Below are positions 16,891-23,927 of a stretch of DNA of 35,805 nucleotides, one piece after another (position 1 is the first letter of the stretch; each line of letters opens with the position of its first letter). The notes beneath the pieces are model-generated. The model made no database searches and had not been told where the DNA came from. It saw only the letters and a list, made by a program, of their open reading frames with translations. Origin of the DNA: Pseudomonadota bacterium. GTDB lineage: Bacteria; Myxococcota_A; UBA9042; GCA-2863065. The translations under genes and the position numbers were made by a program. Location: NCBI GenBank assembly GCA_005776585.1, contig SXOX01000313.1, positions 1 to 35,805 of the forward strand, given 5' to 3'.

Positions 16891-18921
16891 TCAGGCCGAA
16901 TGCCGGCGCCGCCGGAGGATGAGCACGCCCAACAGCGCCAAGACGACGCCCACCACGCCGAAGCGCGGCGCCCGTGCTCCTGGCGCGCAGCCCTCGCTCG
17001 CCCTTCCGGAGACGCCGCCCGCGTCCGGCTTGGACCACATGACCACGTCTGCCTTGACGCTGCCCGAGCCGGCGTCCGACTTGGGACCAACGCCAGGCGC
17101 CTCGGCCTGGGTCGCCTCAGCCTTGCCTTCAGTCGCGGCGAGCTCGGCTCCGACCCCAGGCCCGACGGGCGGGCCCGTGGCGTCCGCGGTGGCGGCGGGC
17201 TCGGGCTTCACGGGTGCCGGAAGCGCCTTGGGATCTACGTCAAAGCCGAGCGAGGGGCACCGAATGGGCGTATCGCCGACGACGAGCCCGAAGTGCGTTG
17301 CGGCGTCGCTGCCATCGGCGGGCATGCGTACGAAGGTGTCGAAGGCGACGGTCTTGCCAGCGGCGACATCGATCGGGGCCTGCGCCACCGTCGCCGAGTC
17401 CATCCAGCTGTCCGGATCGTAGAGCGCCGCCGGCTTGTCGACCGAGGTCGCGACGAGCCGCGTCGACTCACTGGACCACGTGGCGCTGCCGACGTTGCGA
17501 AACACGACGGTGAGGCTCCCGCGCTCGCCCGGGATGAGCGCGTCGGGAGCCACGAGGCTCTCGACGGTCGCTGCGTAGGCAGCAGACAGCGTCGCCAGCG
17601 GTGGTGCGTCCTCATCGGTGACGCCATCGCAGTCGTTGTCGAGGTCGTCGCACACCTCCGCGGCCGGCGTGGTCGTGGCCGTGCAGGTGAGGCACCCTTG
17701 CTGGCACTCCTGAACTCCGAGCGAGCACGCCCCCGCTTGACCGGTCGCGCAGGAGGGTGCCGGAACGGGGTCGGGCCCGTCGCAGGCCGAGTAGGCCGAC
17801 CAGTGGCACTTGGCGTCGCACGTGCGCGACTTCTGGCCACAGTCGCAGCACTTCGTCGACTCGACGGCTCCGGCCTTGCACTCCCCTTCGCCGCTGCACG
17901 CACTGAAAGGGTCCCACTGGCAGTCCGAGCCGCAGATACGGGCATGCGTTCCACAAAGCCCACACGCTCCGGACTCCTTTTGACCGGCGGTGCACACGCC
18001 CTCGCCGCTGCAGGCGGACCACTTACCCCAGCCACAGGTGTTCGAGCACGTGCGCGTCTGTGAGCCGCACTTGCCGCACTTCTGGGTCTCTTTCTTGCCC
18101 GCGGTACAGGCGCCCTGCCCTGCGCACGAGGACCAGGCCCCCCAGGCGCACTTCGAGGTGCATGTGCGCGACTTGGTGCCGCAGTTGCCGCACGCGTCGC
18201 TGTCTTTGGTGCCCGCCTTGCACACGCCTTGACCACCGCACGCAGACCACGCGCCCCATTGGCAGTTGGAGCCGCAGGTGCGTGACCGCGACCCGCAGTT
18301 GCCGCACGCCTGCGTCTCTTTCTTGCCCTTGGTACAGGCGCAGCTCACCTCACAGGTGGTCCCGGGCAGGCCGCTGTAGGTACCTTGGCTCACCCAGGCG
18401 TTGCCGGAGGAGCAGTTACCCTTGTACGGGTCCTGAGAGCTCGAGCCCGGCCTCCAGCCGAAGTGCAGGTGCGGACCCGTCGAACTCCCCGAGGTCGCGG
18501 AGTCGCCGAGCTTCTGGCCACACTTGACCTTCTGCCCGTTCTTGACGGCAATCGAGCCGTTCTTCATGTGGCAGTAGATGGTCTTCGAGCCGTCGGCGTG
18601 CGTAAGCTGCGCGTAGTTGCCACACTTGCCGCCGCAGGTGCTCCCGTAAAAGCCAACACTGGGACAGCCGTTGCTGGTCGCGGACACGGTGCCATCCGCG
18701 CCGGCGAGCACATCGGTGCCCGTGGGCATGGGAAAGTCGCTGCCGGAGTGCGTGTTGTAGCACTTGGTCCCGCACGCGTAGTCCTTGCAGCCGGCCGCGC
18801 TGAAGTTGTGGTCGAACCCGTTGCCGAGCTTGTAGCTACTGCTCGCGAACGGGCGGCGGAACTTGGTCGCCGAGGCCGAGCCGGCCACGAGGCACAGCGC
18901 GAGCATCAGTGCGCGGCTCAT
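16891..18921 (-). CDS. Secreted M23 (LytM) metallopeptidase-like protein with Cys-rich repeats and MYXO-CTERM anchor
   Basis: The 676-residue product has a signal peptide (1-19) and an M23 domain (about 35-160) with His58-x3-Asp62, His118 and His151-Leu-His153, the expected zinc site of Gly-Gly/peptidoglycan endopeptidases. Five Cys-rich repeats of exactly 38 residues follow (196-385, 'WS-x-C-x-G' pattern, thrombospondin-1-like), then a MopE-like motif 'VCDDLDNDCDGVTDE' (about 419), an NBR1/Ig-like domain (about 460-570, 'PGERGSLTVVFRNVG'), an Ala/Glu/Pro linker, and a C-terminal Gly-Cys645 plus hydrophobic helix plus RRRR, a MYXO-CTERM sorting signal. Such tails are processed by a myxosortase for surface display. 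The ATG overlaps the upstream stop by 4 bp (ATGA), making it the last gene of a four-gene operon. Confidence 0.9.
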   Translation of the reverse strand: MSRALMLALCLVAGSASATKFRRPFASSSYKLGNGFDHNFSAAGCKDYACGTKCYNTHSGSDFPMPTGTDVLAGADGTVSATSNGCPSVGFYGSTCGGKCGNYAQLTHADGSKTIYCHMKNGSIAVKNGQKVKCGQKLGDSATSGSSTGPHLHFGWRPGSSSQDPYKGNCSSGNAWVSQGTYSGLPGTTCEVSCACTKGKKETQACGNCGSRSRTCGSNCQWGAWSACGGQGVCKAGTKDSDACGNCGTKSRTCTSKCAWGAWSSCAGQGACTAGKKETQKCGKCGSQTRTCSNTCGWGKWSACSGEGVCTAGQKESGACGLCGTHARICGSDCQWDPFSACSGEGECKAGAVESTKCCDCGQKSRTCDAKCHWSAYSACDGPDPVPAPSCATGQAGACSLGVQECQQGCLTCTATTTPAAEVCDDLDNDCDGVTDEDAPPLATLSAAYAATVESLVAPDALIPGERGSLTVVFRNVGSATWSSESTRLVATSVDKPAALYDPDSWMDSATVAQAPIDVAAGKTVAFDTFVRMPADGSDAATHFGLVVGDTPIRCPSLGFDVDPKALPAPVKPEPAATADATGPPVGPGVGAELAATEGKAEATQAEAPGVGPKSDAGSGSVKADVVMWSKPDAGGVSGRASEGCAPGARAPRFGVVGVVLALLGVLILRRRRHSA
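17767..18336 (-). repeat. Five 114-bp coding repeats (38-residue Cys-rich modules)
   Basis: Each unit encodes C-x-A/K-G-x-K/x-E/D-S/T ... C-G-x-C-G-x-x-x-R-x-C ... C-x-W-x-x-W/F/Y-S-x-C. First cysteines are at residues 196, 234, 272, 310 and 348, an exact 38-residue period. The last unit has the extra pair 'CCDC' and loses the first Trp of the WxxW core. Confidence 0.85.
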
Positions 18922-19787
18922 CGGCGGGCTCCCGGCACGGGGCGCGAAAGGACACGGCCGTCGAGCAACACGCCGAGCACGGCTCCCGGTCGCACCCAGT
19001 GGGGGGCGCGCGCGCCAACGACGGTGTCCACGACGCGGCCGTCGAGGTCCATGACCACGACGCTCGCCGGGGTGGCGAAGGCGAGTCGATTGGCGGCCAG
19101 CAGCATGGCGGAGGGGCCATCGGGGTATGGCGCGAGCTCCGGCTCGACGCCCACCTCCGTGAGCAAGCCGACGTTGGTGAGCTGCTGCGGCGGATCGTCA
19201 TCGCGCTGCGTCCACAGGGACGGCACACCGGAGTGCGATGAGGCAAACACCACGCGGTGACCGTCCTCGGAGATCGCGGGGGACCAACACGGGGCCATGT
19301 CGCGGGTCACGGCGCGCACGGTGCCCGTCGTGCGGTCGAGCGCCACGACCTCGAACTCGGGAGCCTCGCCCTTGGTGTAGACGAGGTGCCGGCCATCGAC
19401 CGACGCACCGATGGGGCCCGTCGCGCCCTGGTCGAGAGACGTGACAGCCTGCGTCCCGAGCGCGACCGTCAGCAGCTCGCCGTCCGGGGTGATGGCGGCC
19501 ACGTGGTCGTCCGACAGCAGCCGCGCGTGCGAGATGGCGCGACCCGCAAGTGGCCAGCGCACGGCGGCGCCGTCGACCTCCAGCCGCAGCCGAATGGCGA
19601 AGGTAGGGTCGGCGTCGGCGGCGACGGGATCGGACTCTCCGACGAGGCGCCGGTTGCCGGCGAGGTCGAGCACGAACGTGTCGGGGATGTGGACCAGAGC
19701 GCCGAGCCGCTCGGAGAAGGTCTGGAGATTAGTGGCCGGGGGGCTGGAACACGCGACGACGAAGAGGCACGACAGCGCGCGCCTCAT
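18918..19787 (-). CDS. Lipoprotein with PD40/TolB-like beta-propeller repeats
   Basis: From ATG 19787 this is 289 residues: a short lipoprotein signal ending VVAC (Cys13), then a beta-propeller-like chain. The clearest blade is 'CWSPAISEDGHRVVFASSHSG' with 'LWTQ', a PD40/TolB pattern; other blades ('TPDGELLTVALG', 'SVDGRHLVYTKG') are weaker. A longer frame reaching 19883 exists, but ATG 19787 gives the signal sequence and overlaps the upstream stop by 4 bp (ATGA), so it is the likely start. It would sit on the periplasmic or outer face of a membrane. The product is coupled to both neighbours by 4-bp overlaps; a structural or binding role with the M23 protein is inference. Confidence 0.78.
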   Translation of the reverse strand: MRRALSCLFVVACSSPPATNLQTFSERLGALVHIPDTFVLDLAGNRRLVGESDPVAADADPTFAIRLRLEVDGAAVRWPLAGRAISHARLLSDDHVAAITPDGELLTVALGTQAVTSLDQGATGPIGASVDGRHLVYTKGEAPEFEVVALDRTTGTVRAVTRDMAPCWSPAISEDGHRVVFASSHSGVPSLWTQRDDDPPQQLTNVGLLTEVGVEPELAPYPDGPSAMLLAANRLAFATPASVVVMDLDGRVVDTVVGARAPHWVRPGAVLGVLLDGRVLSRPVPGARR

Positions 19788-20275
19788 GCGTACGGCGGTC
19801 CAGACCGCGCGTGGACCGAGCGAACGCCGCTCAACGTCGTCGCGCCTGGTCGGGACTCCTGCTCCTGGAGGACCGCGAGCCACACGTACGCGGACGACGC
19901 GAGCAGGCTGGGCTCACCGCTGCCGAGCGCGGAGATGAGACCGTCCGCGGCTGCATCCGGCGAGGCACCCTTGAGCGCCTGTGCGGCGGCCCCGTCGAGA
20001 CGGAGCTCGATGACGACGGGCAGGTGTGAGTAGAGGGCCAGAAAGCTCTCGCCGTCGCCGTCGTGGGTCGCGATGCTGTAGCCGAACGCGGCCTCGTCCT
20101 TCACGCGCTTGTAGGTGGCGAAGTCCGTCTCCAGGGTGAGGACGGGCACGAGGCCGCCGACGGTCTCGTACACCTTGACCTGCGTGACGGTGGCCGCCAG
20201 GGGCACGTTCTCCGGGTCCGGCAGCTGGAACTCCACCGCGAGCTCGACCGAGCGCGACGCGTATCGACCGGCCAT
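19784..20275 (-). CDS. Uncharacterised protein, second gene of the M23 operon
   Basis: I do not recognise this 163-residue protein. It has no signal peptide or membrane helix. Residues 10-95 look beta-rich ('SVELAVEFQLPD', 'VTQVKVYETVGGLVPVLTLE'), and 100-145 look helical and Ala/Ser-rich. It starts at ATG 20275, 6 nt after the stop of the 474-residue gene, with GGGAAG just upstream, and its stop overlaps the next start by 4 bp. The tight arrangement suggests a stable stoichiometry with its neighbours. Confidence 0.7.
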   Translation of the reverse strand: MAGRYASRSVELAVEFQLPDPENVPLAATVTQVKVYETVGGLVPVLTLETDFATYKRVKDEAAFGYSIATHDGDGESFLALYSHLPVVIELRLDGAAAQALKGASPDAAADGLISALGSGEPSLLASSAYVWLAVLQEQESRPGATTLSGVRSVHARSGPPYA

Positions 20276-20281
20276 GCGTGC

Positions 20282-21706
20282 CTACTTCCCGGCGAGCTTC
20301 TGGAGGCCGGTATTGAGCACTGCGCCGACGTCGATGAACGTGCCGAGCCGCACATTGGCCTCCACGCCAAGCGAGCTGGAGGTCACGCCCGTCCCGGTGC
20401 CGATCTGGGTCATGGTCTTGACGCGCGCCTTGTCCACAGACCAGACGCCGTTGGTCTCGCTCACCGAGATGTCGAGGCCCATGAGGCTGTCGAAGTTGGT
20501 GTTGTTGCCAAAGACCTGCGAGCCCAGGCCCAGGACCGACGAGAAGAGGTTCATCACCTCACCGATCTTGGCGTCCTTCTCCGCCTTGTTCAGGGCGCGC
20601 GCGACCGAGATGATGCTCCACAGGAAGCCCGCCTCACGCATGAGCGACTCGGCACCCTTGGCCCCGAAGGCCGTCTTGGGCATGGACAGCGCGGCGCTGA
20701 CGTCGATGGTGATCTTCTTGCTGCCGCCCTCGCGCCAGCGCTTGCCGAACCGAATCTCGGCGGTGCTGTTGCCCTTGGCTCCCGACAGCTCGCCGGCCAC
20801 CTCCGCAAAAGCCTCCGTCTTCTTGTTGTTGACGTCCTCCAGGCCGACGCGGCCCTCGAGCTTGACGCCGCCGCTGACGTTGCCGGCCTTGACGCCGCCA
20901 CCCACGCCGAGCCCCACGCTGGCCTCGAAGCCCACGCTCCCGTCGTTCTTGAAGAACTCGACGAAGGCGTCGTGCGCCGCCAGGAGCTTGTCGGCCCCAA
21001 ACTGCGACACGGCGAGCTTGGCCGCCTGATAGCTCCCGTAGACCGGAACGAGCACCTTGGCGTAGTCCCAGAACCCGGGACCGTCCTTGGCGAGCTTGAC
21101 CATCTCGGCGAACTTGCCGTGGACACCGAGCTTCTCCAAGGTCCAGTAGATCGTCTGCTTTACGGCATCTACGAGGGCTGCGCCGAGGTCGTTGCCCTTG
21201 AGCTTGAGGGCCTCGTTGAACGCGCCGTTGACGTTGAAGAGGCTGCCCAGCGCGTACTTCACGCCGCCGGAGATGCTGACGCTGAGCTCCTTCTGTTGCT
21301 TGTCGTCCACCGCGAAGGAGCCCTCGACACCGAAGGTGACGGAGAGGCCGGGCACCTGCGGGATGGGGATGGCCGCCTTGAAGGAAGCGTCCGCGAACTG
21401 ACCGGTGCGGACCTGCCCGCCGAGCTGCGTGACGAGCGCCTTGAGGCCGCCAAAGCTCGACACGGACGCGGCCGGGGGTGCGCCGCCTTGGGTGGCGCCC
21501 GTATTGGTCGACGTGTCCGGCTTGAGCTGAACCGTGGGCGAGGCACCACCCGAGGGCGAGAGCATCGTCTGACCTTGCTCGTAGCTCGCCCCCCGGAGTG
21601 CCGAGCGTGTCGTGGCGCGCGAGCTCGTCGGAGCGGGCGCCGGCGTCGATGTGTTGGCACCCGCGGTGGTTGCGTTCGCCGGAGTTTGGGTCTGAGTCTG
21701 CGCCAT
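20282..21706 (-). CDS. Uncharacterised protein with an eCIS-cargo-like N-terminal motif
   Basis: From ATG 21706 (AAGG 5 nt upstream) the product is 474 residues. Residues 1-34 are a disordered Gln/Thr/Ala/Pro tail. Residues 35-51, 'SALRGASYEQGQTMLSP', followed by 'PTVQLK' at 57-62, resemble the short conserved peptide (RG-x-S-x-x-x-x ... LSP, then VQ) that I associate with Myxococcota proteins of the DUF4157/eCIS-core type. The remainder (about 75-474) has no domain I can name; it alternates Gly-rich beta stretches ('VGFEASVGLGVGGGVKAG') with helical parts and has no signal peptide or membrane segment. It leads an operon with three genes behind it. An upstream in-frame start at 21772 would add 22 residues but lacks a ribosome binding site. 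Confidence 0.72.
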   Translation of the reverse strand: MAQTQTQTPANATTAGANTSTPAPAPTSSRATTRSALRGASYEQGQTMLSPSGGASPTVQLKPDTSTNTGATQGGAPPAASVSSFGGLKALVTQLGGQVRTGQFADASFKAAIPIPQVPGLSVTFGVEGSFAVDDKQQKELSVSISGGVKYALGSLFNVNGAFNEALKLKGNDLGAALVDAVKQTIYWTLEKLGVHGKFAEMVKLAKDGPGFWDYAKVLVPVYGSYQAAKLAVSQFGADKLLAAHDAFVEFFKNDGSVGFEASVGLGVGGGVKAGNVSGGVKLEGRVGLEDVNNKKTEAFAEVAGELSGAKGNSTAEIRFGKRWREGGSKKITIDVSAALSMPKTAFGAKGAESLMREAGFLWSIISVARALNKAEKDAKIGEVMNLFSSVLGLGSQVFGNNTNFDSLMGLDISVSETNGVWSVDKARVKTMTQIGTGTGVTSSSLGVEANVRLGTFIDVGAVLNTGLQKLAGK

Positions 21707-21889
21707 GGGGACCTTCCAACCGGGCGCCGATAGGCTGTGCGTCGAGCGAGCGCGCGCGGTCGGAACGATCATAGTCGATTACGGCGACAACCCAAAGCGG
21801 ATCCTGGGCACCTCGTTTCCAAGACGAAAGGGCCGCCGGTTGGTGGTCAACGCACGCGATCCGACGGGGGCCCGAGACGAGCGCGCGGG
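21707..21889. other. Intergenic spacer before the M23 operon
   Basis: This 183-bp stretch separates two minus-strand operons. It should contain the promoter for the 474-residue gene; no convincing -35/-10 pair, terminator with a T-run, or small ORF was found. Confidence 0.4.
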
Positions 21890-22009
21890 CTAATCCGGGT
21901 CGGGTGGGGGGCGATCGTCGGGCGGAGTACCCGACGCGAGGCGCTGGGCCACGACGCCGACGACCATGGCAAGCACGCCGAGGCCGATGACGATGAAGGC
22001 GCCGGTCAC
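21890..22009 (-). CDS. 39-residue membrane microprotein coupled to the ferritin-like gene
   Basis: GTG 22009 to TAG 21890 encodes 39 residues: a single hydrophobic helix at 1-20 (rich in Val, Ile, Gly and Leu, with a GAFIVIGLGVLAMVVGVV core), then a short polar Pro/Asp-rich tail 'PPDDRPPPDPD'. It starts 6 nt after the stop of the ferritin-like gene, and an AGG overlapping that stop could serve as its ribosome binding site. The codon pattern is GC3-rich like real genes nearby. It is predicted to be an inner-membrane microprotein. A coding role is inferred from the hydrophobic helix and the tight spacing; homology cannot be tested by eye. Confidence 0.6.
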   Translation of the reverse strand: MTGAFIVIGLGVLAMVVGVVAQRLASGTPPDDRPPPDPD

Positions 22010-22015
22010 CTGGGC

Positions 22016-22795
22016 CTAAGCCGCTGCAGCCGTGGCCGCGGCCCAGCACTCGCGGGCACGGAAGCCGCGCAGCTCCAGGCCAGGCAAAATGGCGGTCTCG
22101 ACGGTGTCGAAGAACAAGCCGCGCGCCTCGAGCCCGTCGCACACGCCGATGGCCTCCGCCGCCTCCGACGGCGCCGCGCGCGGCGGGAGGTGGCTCAGCT
22201 CGTGGGTGTGCAGGTGCTCGAGCGCCACGACAAGGTAATCATCCAGGCGTTCGCGCAAGCCCGGGTCGATGCGATGCGCCAGCTCGTCGAGCAGCGTCCA
22301 GCCAAAGCGCGAATGGCCGACCTCGTCGGCGACGATCGTCGTCAGGAGCGACTGGAGGGCCGCGGGGCCCGTCGCGCGGCGCTCGGCGTCGATCAGCGCG
22401 ACCGCCACGGTCTCCGACAGGCAACAAATGGAGAGGACGTTCCGCAGCACGGCCTCGAGGGGCGTCGCGTCTTCGTGTGCCGGCACCGGCGGCAGTGCCG
22501 GAAGCTCGGCGACCGCCTCGCCGCCCAACGCCTCGACCACCGAGGCGCAGAGCACGGCGTGGCGCAGCTCCTCGGTGATCATCGCCGCGACCTCGGCCTG
22601 CCGCTCCGCGGAGACGTCCGCCGCCATCAGCTGCGGCAAGAGTCCGGCGAAGACGCGCGCCGAGATGTGCTCATTGACCATCCGGCCCTTCCAGGTCGCG
22701 ATCGCCGAGGCGCGGTCGGTGGCGCGCAGCTCGGGCGTGTCCTCGAGTCGAAAGCCCTCTTTGGCCGCGAGCGCGCGCAGGTCGAGGCGCGCCAT
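22016..22795 (-). CDS. Ferritin-like diiron protein
   Basis: ATG 22795 gives 259 residues without a signal peptide. It has the four-helix carboxylate pattern of a diiron protein: Glu42 (NEH), Glu76-x2-His79 (EELRH), Glu128 (SET) and Glu158-x2-His161 (DEVGH). Such proteins store iron, oxidise substrates or protect against peroxide; which applies here is unknown. Its start shares one base with the stop of the preceding lipoprotein gene (TGATG at 22797-22793), so translation is coupled. The 39-residue membrane ORF follows. A longer frame to 22942 would read through the end of the lipoprotein gene and is unlikely. Confidence 0.85.
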   Translation of the reverse strand: MARLDLRALAAKEGFRLEDTPELRATDRASAIATWKGRMVNEHISARVFAGLLPQLMAADVSAERQAEVAAMITEELRHAVLCASVVEALGGEAVAELPALPPVPAHEDATPLEAVLRNVLSICCLSETVAVALIDAERRATGPAALQSLLTTIVADEVGHSRFGWTLLDELAHRIDPGLRERLDDYLVVALEHLHTHELSHLPPRAAPSEAAEAIGVCDGLEARGLFFDTVETAILPGLELRGFRARECWAAATAAAA

Positions 22796-23421
22796 CACGC
22801 CACCTCGAAGCGACTCGGGAGACGACGCCGACCGTCGAAGCGCGGAGGCGCCGGCGGGCCCCACGGCGTGCACTGCGGCGTCGGCTGCCAGTTCTGGGCC
22901 TCGCAGCAGGCCCAGTCCATGGAGCCGTCCGGGTTCTGACACGACTGCAGACCGTCCGGGAGGACCGCGGTGTCGGTCGCGATCACCACGTCGTCATGCG
23001 CGACGTCCGGCGCGGTCCAGGTGTCGAGGGTCGCGCCTCCAGGGTCGGCGGTGGCGAGGCCCGGATCGGCCGCAACGATGGCGTCCTCGGAGCCGGTCGA
23101 CCCGCTCCCGCCGGAGTCCGTGCTCCCTGACGTGGAGTCCAGCGCAGCGCCCGTGCCTCCGACGTCGGCCGCAAGATCCGTTGCTGCAATGTCGATCACC
23201 GCGAGATCGGTTGCTGCGAGGTCATTCGCAGCCGAGCCGTCGATGACGCTGACGCCACCGGAGTCGGAGAGCGTGTTCGCGACGCCCGCCGTCTCGGCCT
23301 TGGAGCACCCCGCTGCAGCCAGGGCCGCAGTTGCCAGCGCCAGCGCGCCGTGGCGCGAGGTGAGCTTGCGCGCCGCACGCAGCGCCGCGAGCCGAATCTC
23401 ATGTCGATGCAGGGTGGTCAT
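22795..23421 (-). CDS. Asp/Ser-rich lipoprotein with conserved-looking Cys/Trp/Pro tail
   Basis: ATG 23421 (AGGAG 8 nt upstream) gives 208 residues. Residues 1-38 are a basic signal with lipobox AAAGC (Cys38). A long Asp/Ala/Ser/Gly-rich low-complexity linker follows to about 160. The C-terminal 40 residues are compact and look selected: 'SCQNPDGSMDWACCEAQNW' then 'CTPWGPPAPP'. Four Cys and three Trp in this tail suggest a small metal or disulfide module. Coupling to the ferritin-like gene by TGATG suggests the two act together, perhaps with the tail capturing iron or a redox partner (inference). Confidence 0.8.
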   Translation of the reverse strand: MTTLHRHEIRLAALRAARKLTSRHGALALATAALAAAGCSKAETAGVANTLSDSGGVSVIDGSAANDLAATDLAVIDIAATDLAADVGGTGAALDSTSGSTDSGGSGSTGSEDAIVAADPGLATADPGGATLDTWTAPDVAHDDVVIATDTAVLPDGLQSCQNPDGSMDWACCEAQNWQPTPQCTPWGPPAPPRFDGRRRLPSRFEVA

Positions 23422-23504
23422 GAGCGGTACTCCTATCACGTGACACGAATATGAAGCCTTGGGCCTGAGGCGCCCCCCACCGGGGCAGCCTACGAGGGAA
23501 CGGT

Positions 23505-23580
23505 ACCTAGCGCCATCTGTCGCGTCCATCCGGATATTACGAGCACTATTATCCAGAAACTCAGCACGAGTGCGCTAGGT
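23505..23580. repeat. 9-bp perfect inverted repeat bounding a 58-bp AT-rich segment
   Basis: ACCTAGCGC at 23505-23513 and its exact reverse complement GCGCTAGGT at 23572-23580. The interior contains GGATA...TATCC (about 23532-23554) and is AT-richer than its surroundings. The stop codon of the 47-residue Uma2-like relict lies inside the right arm. No target-site duplication is visible. Confidence 0.6.
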
Positions 23581-23718
23581 GCGCTCGACGACGGTGGGCA
23601 GCGGCACGACGACCAGCGCTCGCTCGTCCTCGGAGAGCCTCGCCCAGACCTCCGCGGTCGGCGCGATGGGATCGGCCGGGTCCACGCGGTACGGACTGGC
23701 GCTTGGCTTCATCGTCAT
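23575..23718 (-). pseudogene. N-terminal relict of a Uma2-like protein (47 residues)
   Basis: ATG 23718 to TAG 23575 encodes 47 residues with 'YRVDPADPIAPTAEVWARLS', then 'ERALVVVPLP'. This resembles the opening of Uma2-family putative nucleases common in Myxococcota, which are normally about 200 residues or more; everything after about residue 45 is missing. The frame ends in the right arm of a 9-bp inverted repeat. It could also be a real microprotein. A TTGACA-containing promoter-like sequence lies 30 nt upstream. Confidence 0.5.
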
Positions 23719-23747
23719 GGCACGAGGGTGCCGGAGCGGGCAGTCGA

Positions 23748-23776
23748 CTTCAAGGCAACAGGCGCAGGTATGTCAA
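23748..23776 (-). promoter_or_regulatory. Candidate promoter for the Uma2-like relict
   Basis: On the minus strand, perfect TTGACA (23776-23771), a 17-nt spacer and TTGAAG (23753-23748), a poor -10. It sits in an AT-rich patch 30 nt before ATG 23718; the same patch may serve the plus-strand macroglobulin gene. Confidence 0.3.
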
Positions 23777-23927
23777 AAATATTTACTAACGACCACACCT
23801 CATCCGCGGGCTCGCCTCGCGAGCGCACCCCAAGCTCGCGGTGCACGCCCTGGCCTTGGCACGGGCCTTGCTAAGACCGGGACCGGCGGTTTTGCACGAT
23901 TGGTTCGTTTGGGAGGCTCGGAACATC

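Noticed and set aside
17767..18336. Regular 114-bp repeats as a possible CRISPR or satellite
   Set aside because: They are in frame and encode Cys-rich protein modules; spacers are absent.
23436..23443. TCACGTGA palindrome before the lipoprotein gene as an operator
   Set aside because: An isolated 8-bp palindrome beside the ribosome binding site, with no second copy, is expected by chance.
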